Origin: Udaeobacter sp025935755
GTDB taxonomy: Bacteria > Verrucomicrobiota > Verrucomicrobiia > Chthoniobacterales > UBA10450
Assembly: GCA_036278715.1 (NCBI GenBank)
Contig: DASUKN010000069.1
Location: 1 to 64,000, forward strand
Direction of reading: 5' to 3'
Length of the DNA: 64,000 bases
Shown here: piece by piece, positions 31,346 to 39,954 of the stretch
How positions within the stretch are numbered: position 1 is the first letter of the stretch
Layout of the letters: every line of letters begins with the position of its first letter
Translations under genes and position numbers: made by a program
Notes under the pieces: model-generated
Told to the model about the DNA's origin: nothing
The model's database searches: none
What the model saw: the letters and a program-made list of their open reading frames with translations, nothing else

Positions 31346-32093
31346 ATTCTTCACCCTGCTCATGCGGGAGGTGCGCAGCTATTTCTATTCTCCCATCGCA
31401 TACGTTGTGATGATCTTTTTTCTGATCATCAGCGGGATCGATTTTTACTTCCAGGTCTCGTTCATGAACCAGCGTCAGGTGCAGTACACCATCCAGGAAG
31501 CCTTCTTCAATTCAGTGTTCTTTTGGTTCGCGTTTGTTTTGATTTTTCCGCTGATTACGATGCGCCTGTTTGCCGAGGAATTTAAACTCGGCACCATCGA
31601 GCCGCTCACGACCGCGCCTGTTCGCGACTGGCAGGTAGTCCTTTCAAAGTTTTTCGGGTCGGTTGTGTTTTACGTGATCCTCTGGATCCCGACCGTGGTT
31701 TACTTTTGGATTTTCGCGAGAATAGCAAACCAGCCTGCTGCGCATTCTTCAGGAGCTTACTTCGGCTCTTACCTGATGCTTCTGTTACTTGGAATGTTTT
31801 ACCTTTCTATTGGTTGCCTCACATCTGTGTTAACCCGCAACCAAATCATCGCGGCGATCATTTCTTTCTGTGCAATCACCCTGCTGTTTTTTCTCGGCCT
31901 TGTTCAGTTCATTCTCCTCGACGTAAGCTCCACCACGCGGGATTTGCTGGGCTATTTTTCTGCAATCGAACACATGGGAACTTTCTCCCGCGGAATCATC
32001 GACACCCGGCCGATCGTTCTCTACGTGAGCATGACCATTGTCGTGCTGATGCTCACATATCAGGCTTTTCAATCGCGGAAGTGGAGGCTCTAA
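31338..32093 (+). CDS. ABC-2 type transporter permease, GldF-like
   Basis: 251 residues with about six membrane segments, starting MRKFFTLLMREVRSYFYSPI with the conserved AYVVMIFFLIISG. The motif RLFAEEFKLGTIEPLTTAPV, followed by WQVVLSKFFGSVVFYVILW, is typical of the GldF/NosY permeases. It pairs with the ATPase encoded upstream. The start chosen matches family N-termini; the longer frame from 31224 reads repeat DNA. The gene overlaps the inserted four-helix-bundle gene by 8 bp, showing how closely the element sits to the operon gene. Confidence 0.9.
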   Translation: MRKFFTLLMREVRSYFYSPIAYVVMIFFLIISGIDFYFQVSFMNQRQVQYTIQEAFFNSVFFWFAFVLIFPLITMRLFAEEFKLGTIEPLTTAPVRDWQVVLSKFFGSVVFYVILWIPTVVYFWIFARIANQPAAHSSGAYFGSYLMLLLLGMFYLSIGCLTSVLTRNQIIAAIISFCAITLLFFLGLVQFILLDVSSTTRDLLGYFSAIEHMGTFSRGIIDTRPIVLYVSMTIVVLMLTYQAFQSRKWRL

Positions 32094-32096
32094 GAA

Positions 32097-33602
32097 ATGG
32101 CCGATACAACCACACAGCCGCGCACGCGGCGCAGAGCTAAAATTGGCCGGATCCGGATCGGCCTGAACGTAGTCGTTCAGATCGTGTTGATCCTGTTTGT
32201 CGCTGCGATGGTCAATTCGTTCGCGTTCAAACATTACAAGCGCTGGGATCTTTCGCGCGACCAGAAATATGCGCTGTCCGACAAGACCAAACGTTTCCTT
32301 GACACGCTAAAGGGAAAAATGCGTATCACTGTATTTTTTTCGCCGAATACGCCGATTAGCTCGGATGTCCAGAACCTGGTGACGGAATATCAGTACGCCG
32401 GGAAGGGAAAAATCGACGTCGAACAAATCGATCCCGAGCGCAGTCCTTCGCGTACCAAGGAATTCTTCGATAAGTACAAGGTCGTCACCGATGAGAGTGT
32501 TTTGGTGCTCGATTACGAGGGACGCAACAAGACGGTGAAAGCATCGGAGATGGCCGACATTGACCAGAGCGGGATGGCGATGGGCGAAGGTCCCCGAGTC
32601 GCCGCCTTCAAAGGCGAGCAGGCGATCACCAGCGCGATGATCGACCTCGTAGAAGGAAAAAAGAAAACGGTGGGATACGTCACTGGTCATAAGGAACCAG
32701 CGCTTTCAACACCGACGAGCTCGATCTCCCTGCTGAAGCAGTTTATCGAGAATGAGAACATCAAGTTTCAGGAGCTGAATCTTCTCGATCAGCCTGCCAT
32801 ACCTGCTGATTTGAATGCAGTGATGATCGTCGGACCGCAGTACGATTTTTCCGATCGCGAAATGCAAGTACTGCGCGATTTCTGGGACAAACAGGGCCGC
32901 ATTTTGGTGTTTGTCGATCCAGCCGCGAATACACCCAGACTTCGCGCTTTTCTTGATGAGCTTGGTATCAAAATTAATGACGACCGGCTCATGGTCTTCG
33001 TGCGCACAGGAATTCAAGAACTCGCCCTAACGAGAGATGTGCAGGCGCGTTTTCTCGGGGACAGCCCGGTCACAAAGCGGCTCGCCGATGTGCGAACCAT
33101 TTTTGTCGGCGGCACCGCTTCGCTGACGCTGAACTCCAACCGCGGTGGCGCTGCCAACATTCGCCTGGAACCGCTCATCCAGGCGGAAAAGGGTTACTTT
33201 GCCGAGACCGATTACAACTCAGATAATCAGGTAAAGCTGCAAGCGGACGCACAGAAGACTGGCGACACGCCGCTCATCATTGCTGCGTCGGCGGAAAAGG
33301 GTGGCAGCGCCGACGCGCGCGTGCAGGTAAACTCTTCCCGGCTCGTTGCAGTTAGCAATTCCACTTTCATTCAAGACAATGCCGTTATGCAGGACCAGGC
33401 TGCGCTCGATTTTGTCTCCGGCGCGGTGAACTGGCTGTTGAGCCGCGAACAAATGATCGGAATCGCGCCGAAAATTCCAAAACCTCTCACCTTCAGCCTT
33501 GACCCCGAAGCATTGCGCCGGCTGCGATGGATTATTCTGGTCCTCATACCGTTGATTCCCGCTGCCGTTGGAACCGTCGTCTGGTGGCAACGTCGCGCCT
33601 GA
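32097..33602 (+). CDS. GldG-like ABC transporter auxiliary protein
   Basis: 501 residues with one N-terminal membrane segment (IGLNVVVQIVLILFVAAMVN) and one near the C-terminus (WIILVLIPLIPAAVGTVVWW), with a large extracytoplasmic part between. The opening KRWDLSRDQKYALSDKTKRFLD followed by ITVFFSPNTPISSDVQNL fits the GldG / uncharacterised ABC family. Such proteins associate with the ATPase/permease pair; GldG is required for gliding in Bacteroidetes, but in other phyla the exported substrate is unknown. It lies 3 bp after the permease gene and is followed at once by the DUF4340 gene. Confidence 0.85.
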   Translation: MADTTTQPRTRRRAKIGRIRIGLNVVVQIVLILFVAAMVNSFAFKHYKRWDLSRDQKYALSDKTKRFLDTLKGKMRITVFFSPNTPISSDVQNLVTEYQYAGKGKIDVEQIDPERSPSRTKEFFDKYKVVTDESVLVLDYEGRNKTVKASEMADIDQSGMAMGEGPRVAAFKGEQAITSAMIDLVEGKKKTVGYVTGHKEPALSTPTSSISLLKQFIENENIKFQELNLLDQPAIPADLNAVMIVGPQYDFSDREMQVLRDFWDKQGRILVFVDPAANTPRLRAFLDELGIKINDDRLMVFVRTGIQELALTRDVQARFLGDSPVTKRLADVRTIFVGGTASLTLNSNRGGAANIRLEPLIQAEKGYFAETDYNSDNQVKLQADAQKTGDTPLIIAASAEKGGSADARVQVNSSRLVAVSNSTFIQDNAVMQDQAALDFVSGAVNWLLSREQMIGIAPKIPKPLTFSLDPEALRRLRWIILVLIPLIPAAVGTVVWWQRRA

Positions 33603-33603
33603 C

Positions 33604-35487
33604 ATGAATTGGAAGAACACGCTCATCCTGGCAATCATTGCGGTCGCAGGCGTCGCCTACTTCAGATTCTTCGAGATGAAACGGCCGAGCACGGAAGAAG
33701 CCCGGCGTCAGTCGCAGAACATGCTCAATGTTGATCGAACGAACATCGACGGGATCGTGATTCAAAACGGCGACCAGAAAATCGAGATTCGACGGCGCGA
33801 TAACAAATGGCGCCTGGAAACGCCGATCAAAGACCAGGCTGATGGCGCATTGGTGGAAACGTTATTGTCGGATTTAGAAAACTGGCAAAAGGATGGAACC
33901 ATTCCCGCGAAAGAGATCGACGCAGACAAGAGCAAATTGGCTGAGTACGGTCTGAATAATCCAAAGCTCAAACTCAAATTGCTCGGCCACGATCGGCCGC
34001 CCGAGATCTTGTTTGGCAAAGACGCTGCAATGGAAGGCAAGATGTATGTGCGATTCCAAAACTCGAAGGAAACCTATCTGGCCAGCCAATCAGTACGGAA
34101 AGACATCGACAAAAAGCCGGAAGAATTCCGGGACCGAAAACTGACCGATTTGAGTAACGCGCAGGTGCGCCGCGTCGTGTTGAAAACGCCCGCCGGTGAA
34201 ATCGAGCTGGAGAAGAAAGATACGCATTGGGAAATTCTCAAGCCGCTCCGCGCACGCGCCGACGATCAAAAGGTTAATGACCTGATCTCGCAGGTCACAT
34301 CCGCGCGCATTGGACAATTTATAGCTGACGATCGCGGCGACCTGCGTCCTTACGGATTAGCGGAACCGCTCGGAGCGATCTCGTTGTTCGATCAGGAGCA
34401 GAAAAGAGATCAGAAAGTCGAGATCGGCGGATCTATCAAAGTCGCCGGCCGGGAAGACAAAGGCCAGACGCTGCAAATCGGCGCAACACCGGAAAAGGAA
34501 AAGGACGAGGTATATGTGCGGTTCACTCCACGGGGTTCTGTCTACACGTTGCCGAAAAAGATCGAAGAGATTCTCAACACCAAGCCGGCGGACTTGCGCG
34601 ACAATCATTTGGTCCGGATCGACACCAATATTCTTGATCGGATCACGATCGATGCGCCCGGCAAAACCAAAACCGTACTTGCACGCAAAGATGGAAACTG
34701 GACAATCGCAAATCGAAACAACGAAGTAGCAGATTCAGGAGCGGTTCGGCGCATGATCGATGCGCTTCAGAATGAGCGGGTGACACGATTCGTCGAAGAT
34801 GTCGCTTCCAATCTGCCCAAGTACGGTCTCGATAAGCCGTCGCTTCAGGTAACGTTCAGTTCGTTTGCCTCGGAGAACACCGCCGAATCGAAAGCAGGCG
34901 AGGAACCGTTCGCGACAATTACATTTGGAAAAGAGGAGGGCGACCAGGTCTTCGCGCGTCTGACCGATGAGCCATTTGTCGTGGCAGTACGTCGCGCGTT
35001 ACTCGATCAGATTTCAGCTGATCCGCTGCGGTGGCAGGATTTGTCGGTCTTCAAATTTAAACCCGAGCAGATCCATATGGTAAGTATCACGACCGACAGG
35101 GAGCTGGCGTTGGAACGTGATGCAAACAACCAGTGGCATTGGCTCAAGGGAAGCGGCGCAATCAATCAGCCAAATTTGCAAGCGATCCTCAAAACGCTGT
35201 CGAACCTCTATGCGGTGCGCTGGCTTGGACCACCAACACCTCAGCAAGGATTAGATAAACCACAGCTCACGGTGAGCTTCTCGACTTCACCTGACAACAA
35301 GACAACGGGGAAATTGATAGTCGGCGCCCAAAACAACGACGGCACATTCTTTGCACGCGTGGAAGGGCGCGACGGCACGTTTGCGATCAGCGGCCCCGAC
35401 TTCATCAAACTGAAATTGCCGCTCGAATCGCAAGGCGCGGTCTCCCCTTCCCCGGCTGCCACCTCGAGTCCGGGGACAACACCCTAA
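33604..35487 (+). CDS. DUF4340 domain protein of the Gld-type transporter operon
   Basis: 627 residues with an N-terminal membrane anchor (NTLILAIIAVAGVAYFRFF) and a long periplasmic part with repeated DUF4340 units: each has a strand with IRRRDNKWRLETP or LARKDGNWTIANR and a loop like KSKLAEYGLNNPKLKLKL, at least four times. A Pro/Ser/Thr-rich end follows. DUF4340 genes commonly follow gldG homologues in Verrucomicrobia, Planctomycetes and proteobacteria, so a role as an extracytoplasmic partner of this transporter is inferred from context. The start at 33604 lies 1 bp after the upstream stop; the longer frame from 33568 overlaps gldG. Confidence 0.85.
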   Translation: MNWKNTLILAIIAVAGVAYFRFFEMKRPSTEEARRQSQNMLNVDRTNIDGIVIQNGDQKIEIRRRDNKWRLETPIKDQADGALVETLLSDLENWQKDGTIPAKEIDADKSKLAEYGLNNPKLKLKLLGHDRPPEILFGKDAAMEGKMYVRFQNSKETYLASQSVRKDIDKKPEEFRDRKLTDLSNAQVRRVVLKTPAGEIELEKKDTHWEILKPLRARADDQKVNDLISQVTSARIGQFIADDRGDLRPYGLAEPLGAISLFDQEQKRDQKVEIGGSIKVAGREDKGQTLQIGATPEKEKDEVYVRFTPRGSVYTLPKKIEEILNTKPADLRDNHLVRIDTNILDRITIDAPGKTKTVLARKDGNWTIANRNNEVADSGAVRRMIDALQNERVTRFVEDVASNLPKYGLDKPSLQVTFSSFASENTAESKAGEEPFATITFGKEEGDQVFARLTDEPFVVAVRRALLDQISADPLRWQDLSVFKFKPEQIHMVSITTDRELALERDANNQWHWLKGSGAINQPNLQAILKTLSNLYAVRWLGPPTPQQGLDKPQLTVSFSTSPDNKTTGKLIVGAQNNDGTFFARVEGRDGTFAISGPDFIKLKLPLESQGAVSPSPAATSSPGTTP

Positions 35488-35491
35488 CGAA

Positions 35492-35998
35492 TCATCGCTT
35501 CGTTCTTTGTTGCGTTTTTGGCGATGGAGATGGGCGAGCAGGACCGCCGCCGCCTGTGCGGCTGACTAATTTGCCCGAAGCGTCGAAGACGGAATATCCG
35601 GTTTGCTTGCCCGCTGAGTCATAACTGTAAACGATCTTGTGCAGAGGCGTGCCATCCGCTGCGCTCTGGGTTTCTTCCAAAATGTGACCGGCATCGTCGT
35701 ACTTATACCGGCTCTTCAGCCGAACCCGACCATCCGGCCCGGAGACTTCTCCGGTCGAGAAACGGCCGGCATTATCAAGTTGATAACGAATCGTCTGACG
35801 GACTTTGCCATCGGGATCTGTGGTGGTAGCCACTGCTGTGTGTTGTGGGTTGTCGAAGTTGTAGACGGTGCGCGAGCCATCTGGATGCATCGACATCGTG
35901 ACTCGCACGGCGTCACCGGCAGCTTGACCGAATGCGCTTGCGCCGCCGCAAATGACAAGAGCGCACGCTAAACCGGACGCGAAACCCAAAAAATTCAT
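35492..35998 (-). CDS. Secreted YD/RHS-like repeat protein, unknown function
   Basis: 168 residues. A signal peptide (MNFLGFASGLACALVICGGA, ending ASAFGQ) is followed by about four short repeats of the Rhs/YD type (GSRTVYNFDNPQHTAV, GKVRQTIRYQLDNAGRF, GRVRLKSRYKYDDAGHI, TPLHKIVYSYDSAGKQT). The repeat (R)Y-YD-AG is the YD hallmark. The protein is too short for a toxin-delivery shell; it may bind carbohydrate or be a small wall-associated protein. It converges with the DUF4340 gene, 4 bp apart. An upstream in-frame ATG at 36079 would bury the signal peptide. Confidence 0.72.
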   Translation of the reverse strand: MNFLGFASGLACALVICGGASAFGQAAGDAVRVTMSMHPDGSRTVYNFDNPQHTAVATTTDPDGKVRQTIRYQLDNAGRFSTGEVSGPDGRVRLKSRYKYDDAGHILEETQSAADGTPLHKIVYSYDSAGKQTGYSVFDASGKLVSRTGGGGPARPSPSPKTQQRTKR

Positions 35999-36183
35999 GA
36001 TTCGGACGAGTTTACAAATTTCGACGCGACGGTGCAACACAACTTGGCCAATGTCTTGCGGTGGAAAAGGCGGATTCATTCTTCCACTAGTCGAACATGC
36101 GTAATGACGCGTTGGTCACTGCTGTGAACTGACGCGTTTTAACCGGTAAATTGACGAATATTTTTATTGACCTCCTGTTAGGG

Positions 36184-36220
36184 AGGTGGTTAAAGGTGGA
36201 GTCAAGTGGAGTAAAGTGGG
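36184..36220 (+). promoter_or_regulatory. MraZ operator: four GTGG boxes at 10-bp spacing
   Basis: GTGG occurs at 36186, 36196, 36206 and 36216, exactly 10 bp apart, in the pattern A(A/G)GTGGNNNN. This corresponds to the tandem boxes bound by the MraZ ring in other bacteria (TGGGN or AAAGTGK units). TTGACC at 36167 with TTAAAG 17 bp later could be a promoter overlapped by the boxes. The site starts 53 bp upstream of the mraZ ATG and should mediate autoregulation of the dcw cluster. Confidence 0.75.
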
Positions 36221-36238
36221 CTGCTACTCCACGCGACG

Positions 36239-36694
36239 ATGGACGCCGAATCCCAACCAGAACGATTCTATGCCGGAGAATTCCGGCATTCCATTGACGA
36301 AAAAAATCGGATCACAATCCCGTCGCGCTGGCGCCGTGATGGTCCTGAGGATTTCATTCTTTTGCCTGAAGCCACACACCAATTTCTGCTGGTGATGTCC
36401 CCGGTGGAGTTTGCGAAAATGGGTTCAGCCGCTGAAATGAATGAGAAGGTTTCGGCGCGCGATCGCCGGGTGTTCCTGCGCCAACTGCATTCCCGCGCGC
36501 AACATGCTGGGGCAGACCGGCAGGGTCGTCTCGTTTTGCCGGATGAACTTTGCCAAAAAGTCGGATTGAAAAACGAAGTCGCGCTCGTGGGCAATCGCGG
36601 TCGTTTCGAGATTTGGAATTTGCAGCGCTGGAAACGGGCACACGAAGAAGAACTCGCTACCTACCAGCACGTAGCCAAGGAGATCGGCTTGTAA
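36239..36694 (+). CDS. mraZ: Transcriptional regulator MraZ
   Basis: 151 residues with two SpoVT/AbrB-like halves: FRHSIDEKNRITIPSRWRRD and RAQHAGADRQGRLVLPDELC (the DxxGR motif). MraZ forms ring-shaped oligomers that bind repeated boxes upstream of its own operon. It heads the dcw cluster, as in most bacteria, and rsmH starts 5 bp after its stop. The N-terminus MDAESQPERFYAGE is slightly longer than average. Confidence 0.95.
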   Translation: MDAESQPERFYAGEFRHSIDEKNRITIPSRWRRDGPEDFILLPEATHQFLLVMSPVEFAKMGSAAEMNEKVSARDRRVFLRQLHSRAQHAGADRQGRLVLPDELCQKVGLKNEVALVGNRGRFEIWNLQRWKRAHEEELATYQHVAKEIGL

Positions 36695-36698
36695 GCGC

Positions 36699-37718
36699 AT
36701 GTTGCGTCAACACTTCATCAACCCTCTTTGGATTGCGCCGCCAGCATGGTTCGCGCTCGACCCCAAAGCACCCGAAGAGTCGACGCCGCCGGCGGAGGAT
36801 TTTATTTATCATCGGCCCGTCTTGCAGAGAGAAGTCCTTGAACTGCTGAAGCCAAAGCCAGGGATGCTGATTGTGGACGGAACATGTGGCGGCGGCGGGC
36901 ATACCGAAGCGCTTTTGGTAAGTGGCGCCGATGTCGTGGCGTTGGATCAAGATCCTGACGCCGTCCGCCACGTAAGCGAGCGTCTGGCGCACCTTGGCCG
37001 GCGGATCATCGTGCGACAGGCGAATTTCCGCTACGCAGACTGTGTCCTGGACGAGCTTGGGATTCAGAGCGTCGGCGGCGCGCTTCTTGATCTGGGTGTT
37101 TCTTCCCGCCAACTGGAAAACCCGGAGCGCGGATTCAGTTTGATTCGAAATGGGCCGCTCGACATGCGCATGGACCCGCGAACAGGTCTCACCGCTGAGA
37201 CCATCGTCAACGATTACAGCGAGGAGGAATTAACGCGGCTGTTTCGTGAACTGGGTGAAGAACCGGCTGCTCGACGCATCGCGGCCATGATCGTGAAGAT
37301 GCGCAAAACTTCGCCGTTTCGTGAAACGCTTTCTCTCGCACGTACCATCGAAAAACTGGTTGGCCGCCATGGACGCCAGCATCCGGCCACTCAGGTGTTT
37401 CAAGCGCTGCGAATGGAAGTGAACGATGAACTGGGTGCACTGGAACAAGGATTGCGCGTCTTAACTTCGCGACTGCAGCGTGGCGGACGCATCGCGGTGA
37501 TCACTTTCCACTCGTTGGAGGACCGGATCGTGAAGAACTTTTTTCGCAGTCGTAGCAAAGAATGGCTCGACAGGCCCGAATGGCCTGAGCCGCGTCGCAA
37601 TCCCGACTACGATCTCGCGCTTGTCACGTCGAAGCCGGTGGAGCCGGGTGAAGATGAACAGCGCGCAAACCCCAGGTCACGAAGCGCGAAACTGCGCGTA
37701 GCGGAGAAGATCAAATGA
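36699..37718 (+). CDS. rsmH: 16S rRNA (cytosine-1402-N4)-methyltransferase
   Basis: 339 residues with the SAM-binding sequence IVDGTCGGGGHTEALL, the ALLDLGVSSRQLENPERGFS motif and GGRIAVITFHSLEDRIVKNF, all hallmarks of RsmH (MraW). It has an N-terminal extension of ~35 residues before FIYHRPVLQREVLELL; a later start is possible but no in-frame ATG before the domain is as well placed. It methylates C1402 in the ribosomal P site. It overlaps ftsL by 4 bp. Confidence 0.95.
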   Translation: MLRQHFINPLWIAPPAWFALDPKAPEESTPPAEDFIYHRPVLQREVLELLKPKPGMLIVDGTCGGGGHTEALLVSGADVVALDQDPDAVRHVSERLAHLGRRIIVRQANFRYADCVLDELGIQSVGGALLDLGVSSRQLENPERGFSLIRNGPLDMRMDPRTGLTAETIVNDYSEEELTRLFRELGEEPAARRIAAMIVKMRKTSPFRETLSLARTIEKLVGRHGRQHPATQVFQALRMEVNDELGALEQGLRVLTSRLQRGGRIAVITFHSLEDRIVKNFFRSRSKEWLDRPEWPEPRRNPDYDLALVTSKPVEPGEDEQRANPRSRSAKLRVAEKIK

Positions 37719-38092
37719 ACCGGTCGCGCCGACGAAATTGCAACACGGTCAACGCAGCATCACTGGCGCGCTGGATCGTGATGACCGCATTTCTGGCGCT
37801 GGCCGGGTTGGCCTATGTGTACTTGACGCTTCAACTGTATCACCTCGGGGAGCGGAGGAAGGCAATCGAGACCGAGCTCGCGGATTTGCACAAGAAAAAC
37901 GATGCCGCAGCCGCCAACATTGCGTTACTCACCTCGCGCACCGCTTTGCAACGCAGGCTGAAAGAAGGGTACCTGCAAATGATTGCCATCCCGGACTCAA
38001 AGATCGTGCGGCTTACAATTCCGGCCCGATCGACCGACGAAGAGGCAGTTCAACCCGTCGCGAACCCTTTGGCGCAACATGAATCCAAGTAG
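37715..38092 (+). CDS. ftsL: FtsL-like division protein
   Basis: 125 residues with a basic N-terminus, one membrane segment (IVMTAFLALAGLAYVYLTLQ) and a coiled coil (YHLGERRKAIETELADLHKK, then ALLTSRTALQRRLK). Sequence similarity to FtsL is always low; the assignment rests on size, topology and position between rsmH and ftsI. FtsL links FtsB/FtsQ to the FtsWI synthase at the septum. The start overlaps the rsmH stop (ATGA) and its 3' end overlaps the ftsI start by 14 bp. Confidence 0.8.
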   Translation: MNRSRRRNCNTVNAASLARWIVMTAFLALAGLAYVYLTLQLYHLGERRKAIETELADLHKKNDAAAANIALLTSRTALQRRLKEGYLQMIAIPDSKIVRLTIPARSTDEEAVQPVANPLAQHESK

Positions 38093-39896
38093 CCGAACCC
38101 GTTGCGCGCTGGTTTGCGCTGCTTTTATCGGCTTGTTCAGCATTTTTTCCTTTCGCTTGATTTATCTCCAGGCAATCAAGCACGACGAATACGCCGGGCT
38201 TGCTGCGAAAAAAAACGTTCAGCAGCAGATGATTTATGCCGAACGCGGCATGATTCTGGACGCCAACAACGAGGTTCTCGCCAACAACATTCCTGTCGAG
38301 ACCGTCGTGGCCGACGCTACGCTTCTTACCGATGTCCAAAAAACTGTTGATCTCCTAAATACCGAGCTGGAGATCCCGTCGCAGGAACTCGCCGAAAAAT
38401 TAAACAGCGGCCGTCGCTACATCGTTATCAAGCATGAGGTGACCGCGGCGCGAGCGAATTCCCTGCGTGAGAAACTCCGCGCCGCCAATCTGCGCGGAAT
38501 CTATTTTGATCATGACGCAAAACGTATCTACCCCAACGGTTCAATGCTTTGTCATGTGATTGGCTTCACGGACTTCGATCACCACGGCATTCAGGGCGTT
38601 GAAGCCTCGATGGAAGAATACCTGCACGGACAGGACGGCTACCGCTTCATTGAGCATAACCGTGCAGGCCAGGAAATCGTCCCATATCGCGGGCAGGAGC
38701 GTGCGCCTCGCGACGGGTACCAGGTGCACCTGACTGTCGATCTCGGATTGCAAAGCATCGTGGAGGACGAAATCGACGCTGCGATGAAGGAATATTCTCC
38801 ACAAAAAGCCACCATCATTCTGATGCGTCCGCAGACGGGCGAAATCCTGGCGATCGCCAACCGCCCGAACTTTGATTTAAATCTGCGCGCCGAAGCCAAA
38901 CCCGAACAAATGAAAAATCGGGCCATCATCGACATGATGGAACCAGGTTCCACCTTCAAGATCGTCGCCGCCGCTTCAGCTCTCAACGAACATAAGTTGC
39001 GCGTTGATTCCGAGGTGTTTTGTGAGAACGGCGTCTGGAATTATGGAGGTTCCCCTTTGCACGATCATCGCGCGTTTGGCTATCTGAGCGTCCGCGACGT
39101 CCTGATCAAATCCAGTAACATCGGTGCAGCGAAACTCGCATTGACCGTCGGCGAGCAAAAATTTTACGAATACATACGGCGCTTCGGATTTGGCGAGCGA
39201 ACCGGAATTGAACTGCCGGGCGAGATCGCCGGAGTGATTCGCCCGCCGCAAAAATGGAGCAAAATCTCCATTACCCGCATTCCGATGGGTCATGAAGTTG
39301 GGGTTACTCCATTGCAGATGACAACGGCAATGGCAACGATCGCGAACGGAGGCAAACTGGTGATGCCGCGGATCATAAAATCGGTGACGGCATCGGATGG
39401 CAAAGTTATCAGCTCAGTTTCGCCACTGGTACTGCGCCAGGTCATTTCTGCTGAAACTGCGAAACAAATTGGTGACGCGTTGCGCGGCGTGGTGAGCGAT
39501 CAAGGAACCGCGGCGGCTGCAGCTGTGCCCGGGTTCACGATTGCCGGCAAAACCGGGACCGCGCAAAAAGTTAATCCGCACGGCGGGTACGACCATGGGA
39601 AATATGTTGTTTCCTTCCTTGGCTATCTCCCGGCTGACCACCCCGAGTTTGTGGGACTGGTCGTGCTGGATGACGCGCATACAACCAAGCCTGAATTAAA
39701 TTACGGCGGACTTGTCGCCGGTCCCATTTTTTCCCGCGTTGCCGAGAAGGCCGCCCGTTATCTTGACCTTGAGCCGCATGAGGAGATTCGCAAAGCGATT
39801 CCCATTCAGCGAGTCGAAAAACCAAAGCCGGCAGAGCGACTTCGCAAGTCGGTGCCGGCAGCACGAATCGCCCTAACCAATGGTTCGCAACGTTGA
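38079..39896 (+). CDS. ftsI: Septal peptidoglycan transpeptidase (PBP3)
   Basis: 605 residues: a membrane anchor (CALVCAAFIGLFSIFSFRLI), a pedestal domain and the penicillin-binding transpeptidase with Ser291 in GSTFK, SSN in LIKSSNIGAAK, and KTG (Lys491 in AGKTGTAQK). No PASTA domains. It cross-links septal wall as partner of FtsW. The start is set by the ATG that gives the short N-terminal cytoplasmic part; upstream residues from 37983 are shadow translation of ftsL. The gene ends 58 bp before murE. Confidence 0.95.
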   Translation: MNPSSRTRCALVCAAFIGLFSIFSFRLIYLQAIKHDEYAGLAAKKNVQQQMIYAERGMILDANNEVLANNIPVETVVADATLLTDVQKTVDLLNTELEIPSQELAEKLNSGRRYIVIKHEVTAARANSLREKLRAANLRGIYFDHDAKRIYPNGSMLCHVIGFTDFDHHGIQGVEASMEEYLHGQDGYRFIEHNRAGQEIVPYRGQERAPRDGYQVHLTVDLGLQSIVEDEIDAAMKEYSPQKATIILMRPQTGEILAIANRPNFDLNLRAEAKPEQMKNRAIIDMMEPGSTFKIVAAASALNEHKLRVDSEVFCENGVWNYGGSPLHDHRAFGYLSVRDVLIKSSNIGAAKLALTVGEQKFYEYIRRFGFGERTGIELPGEIAGVIRPPQKWSKISITRIPMGHEVGVTPLQMTTAMATIANGGKLVMPRIIKSVTASDGKVISSVSPLVLRQVISAETAKQIGDALRGVVSDQGTAAAAAVPGFTIAGKTGTAQKVNPHGGYDHGKYVVSFLGYLPADHPEFVGLVVLDDAHTTKPELNYGGLVAGPIFSRVAEKAARYLDLEPHEEIRKAIPIQRVEKPKPAERLRKSVPAARIALTNGSQR

Positions 39897-39954
39897 GTAC
39901 CTCGTCCCGGTTCGCCGTAGCGAATCCGTCTCCCGTCGGAGATGTTAAAGCCTC

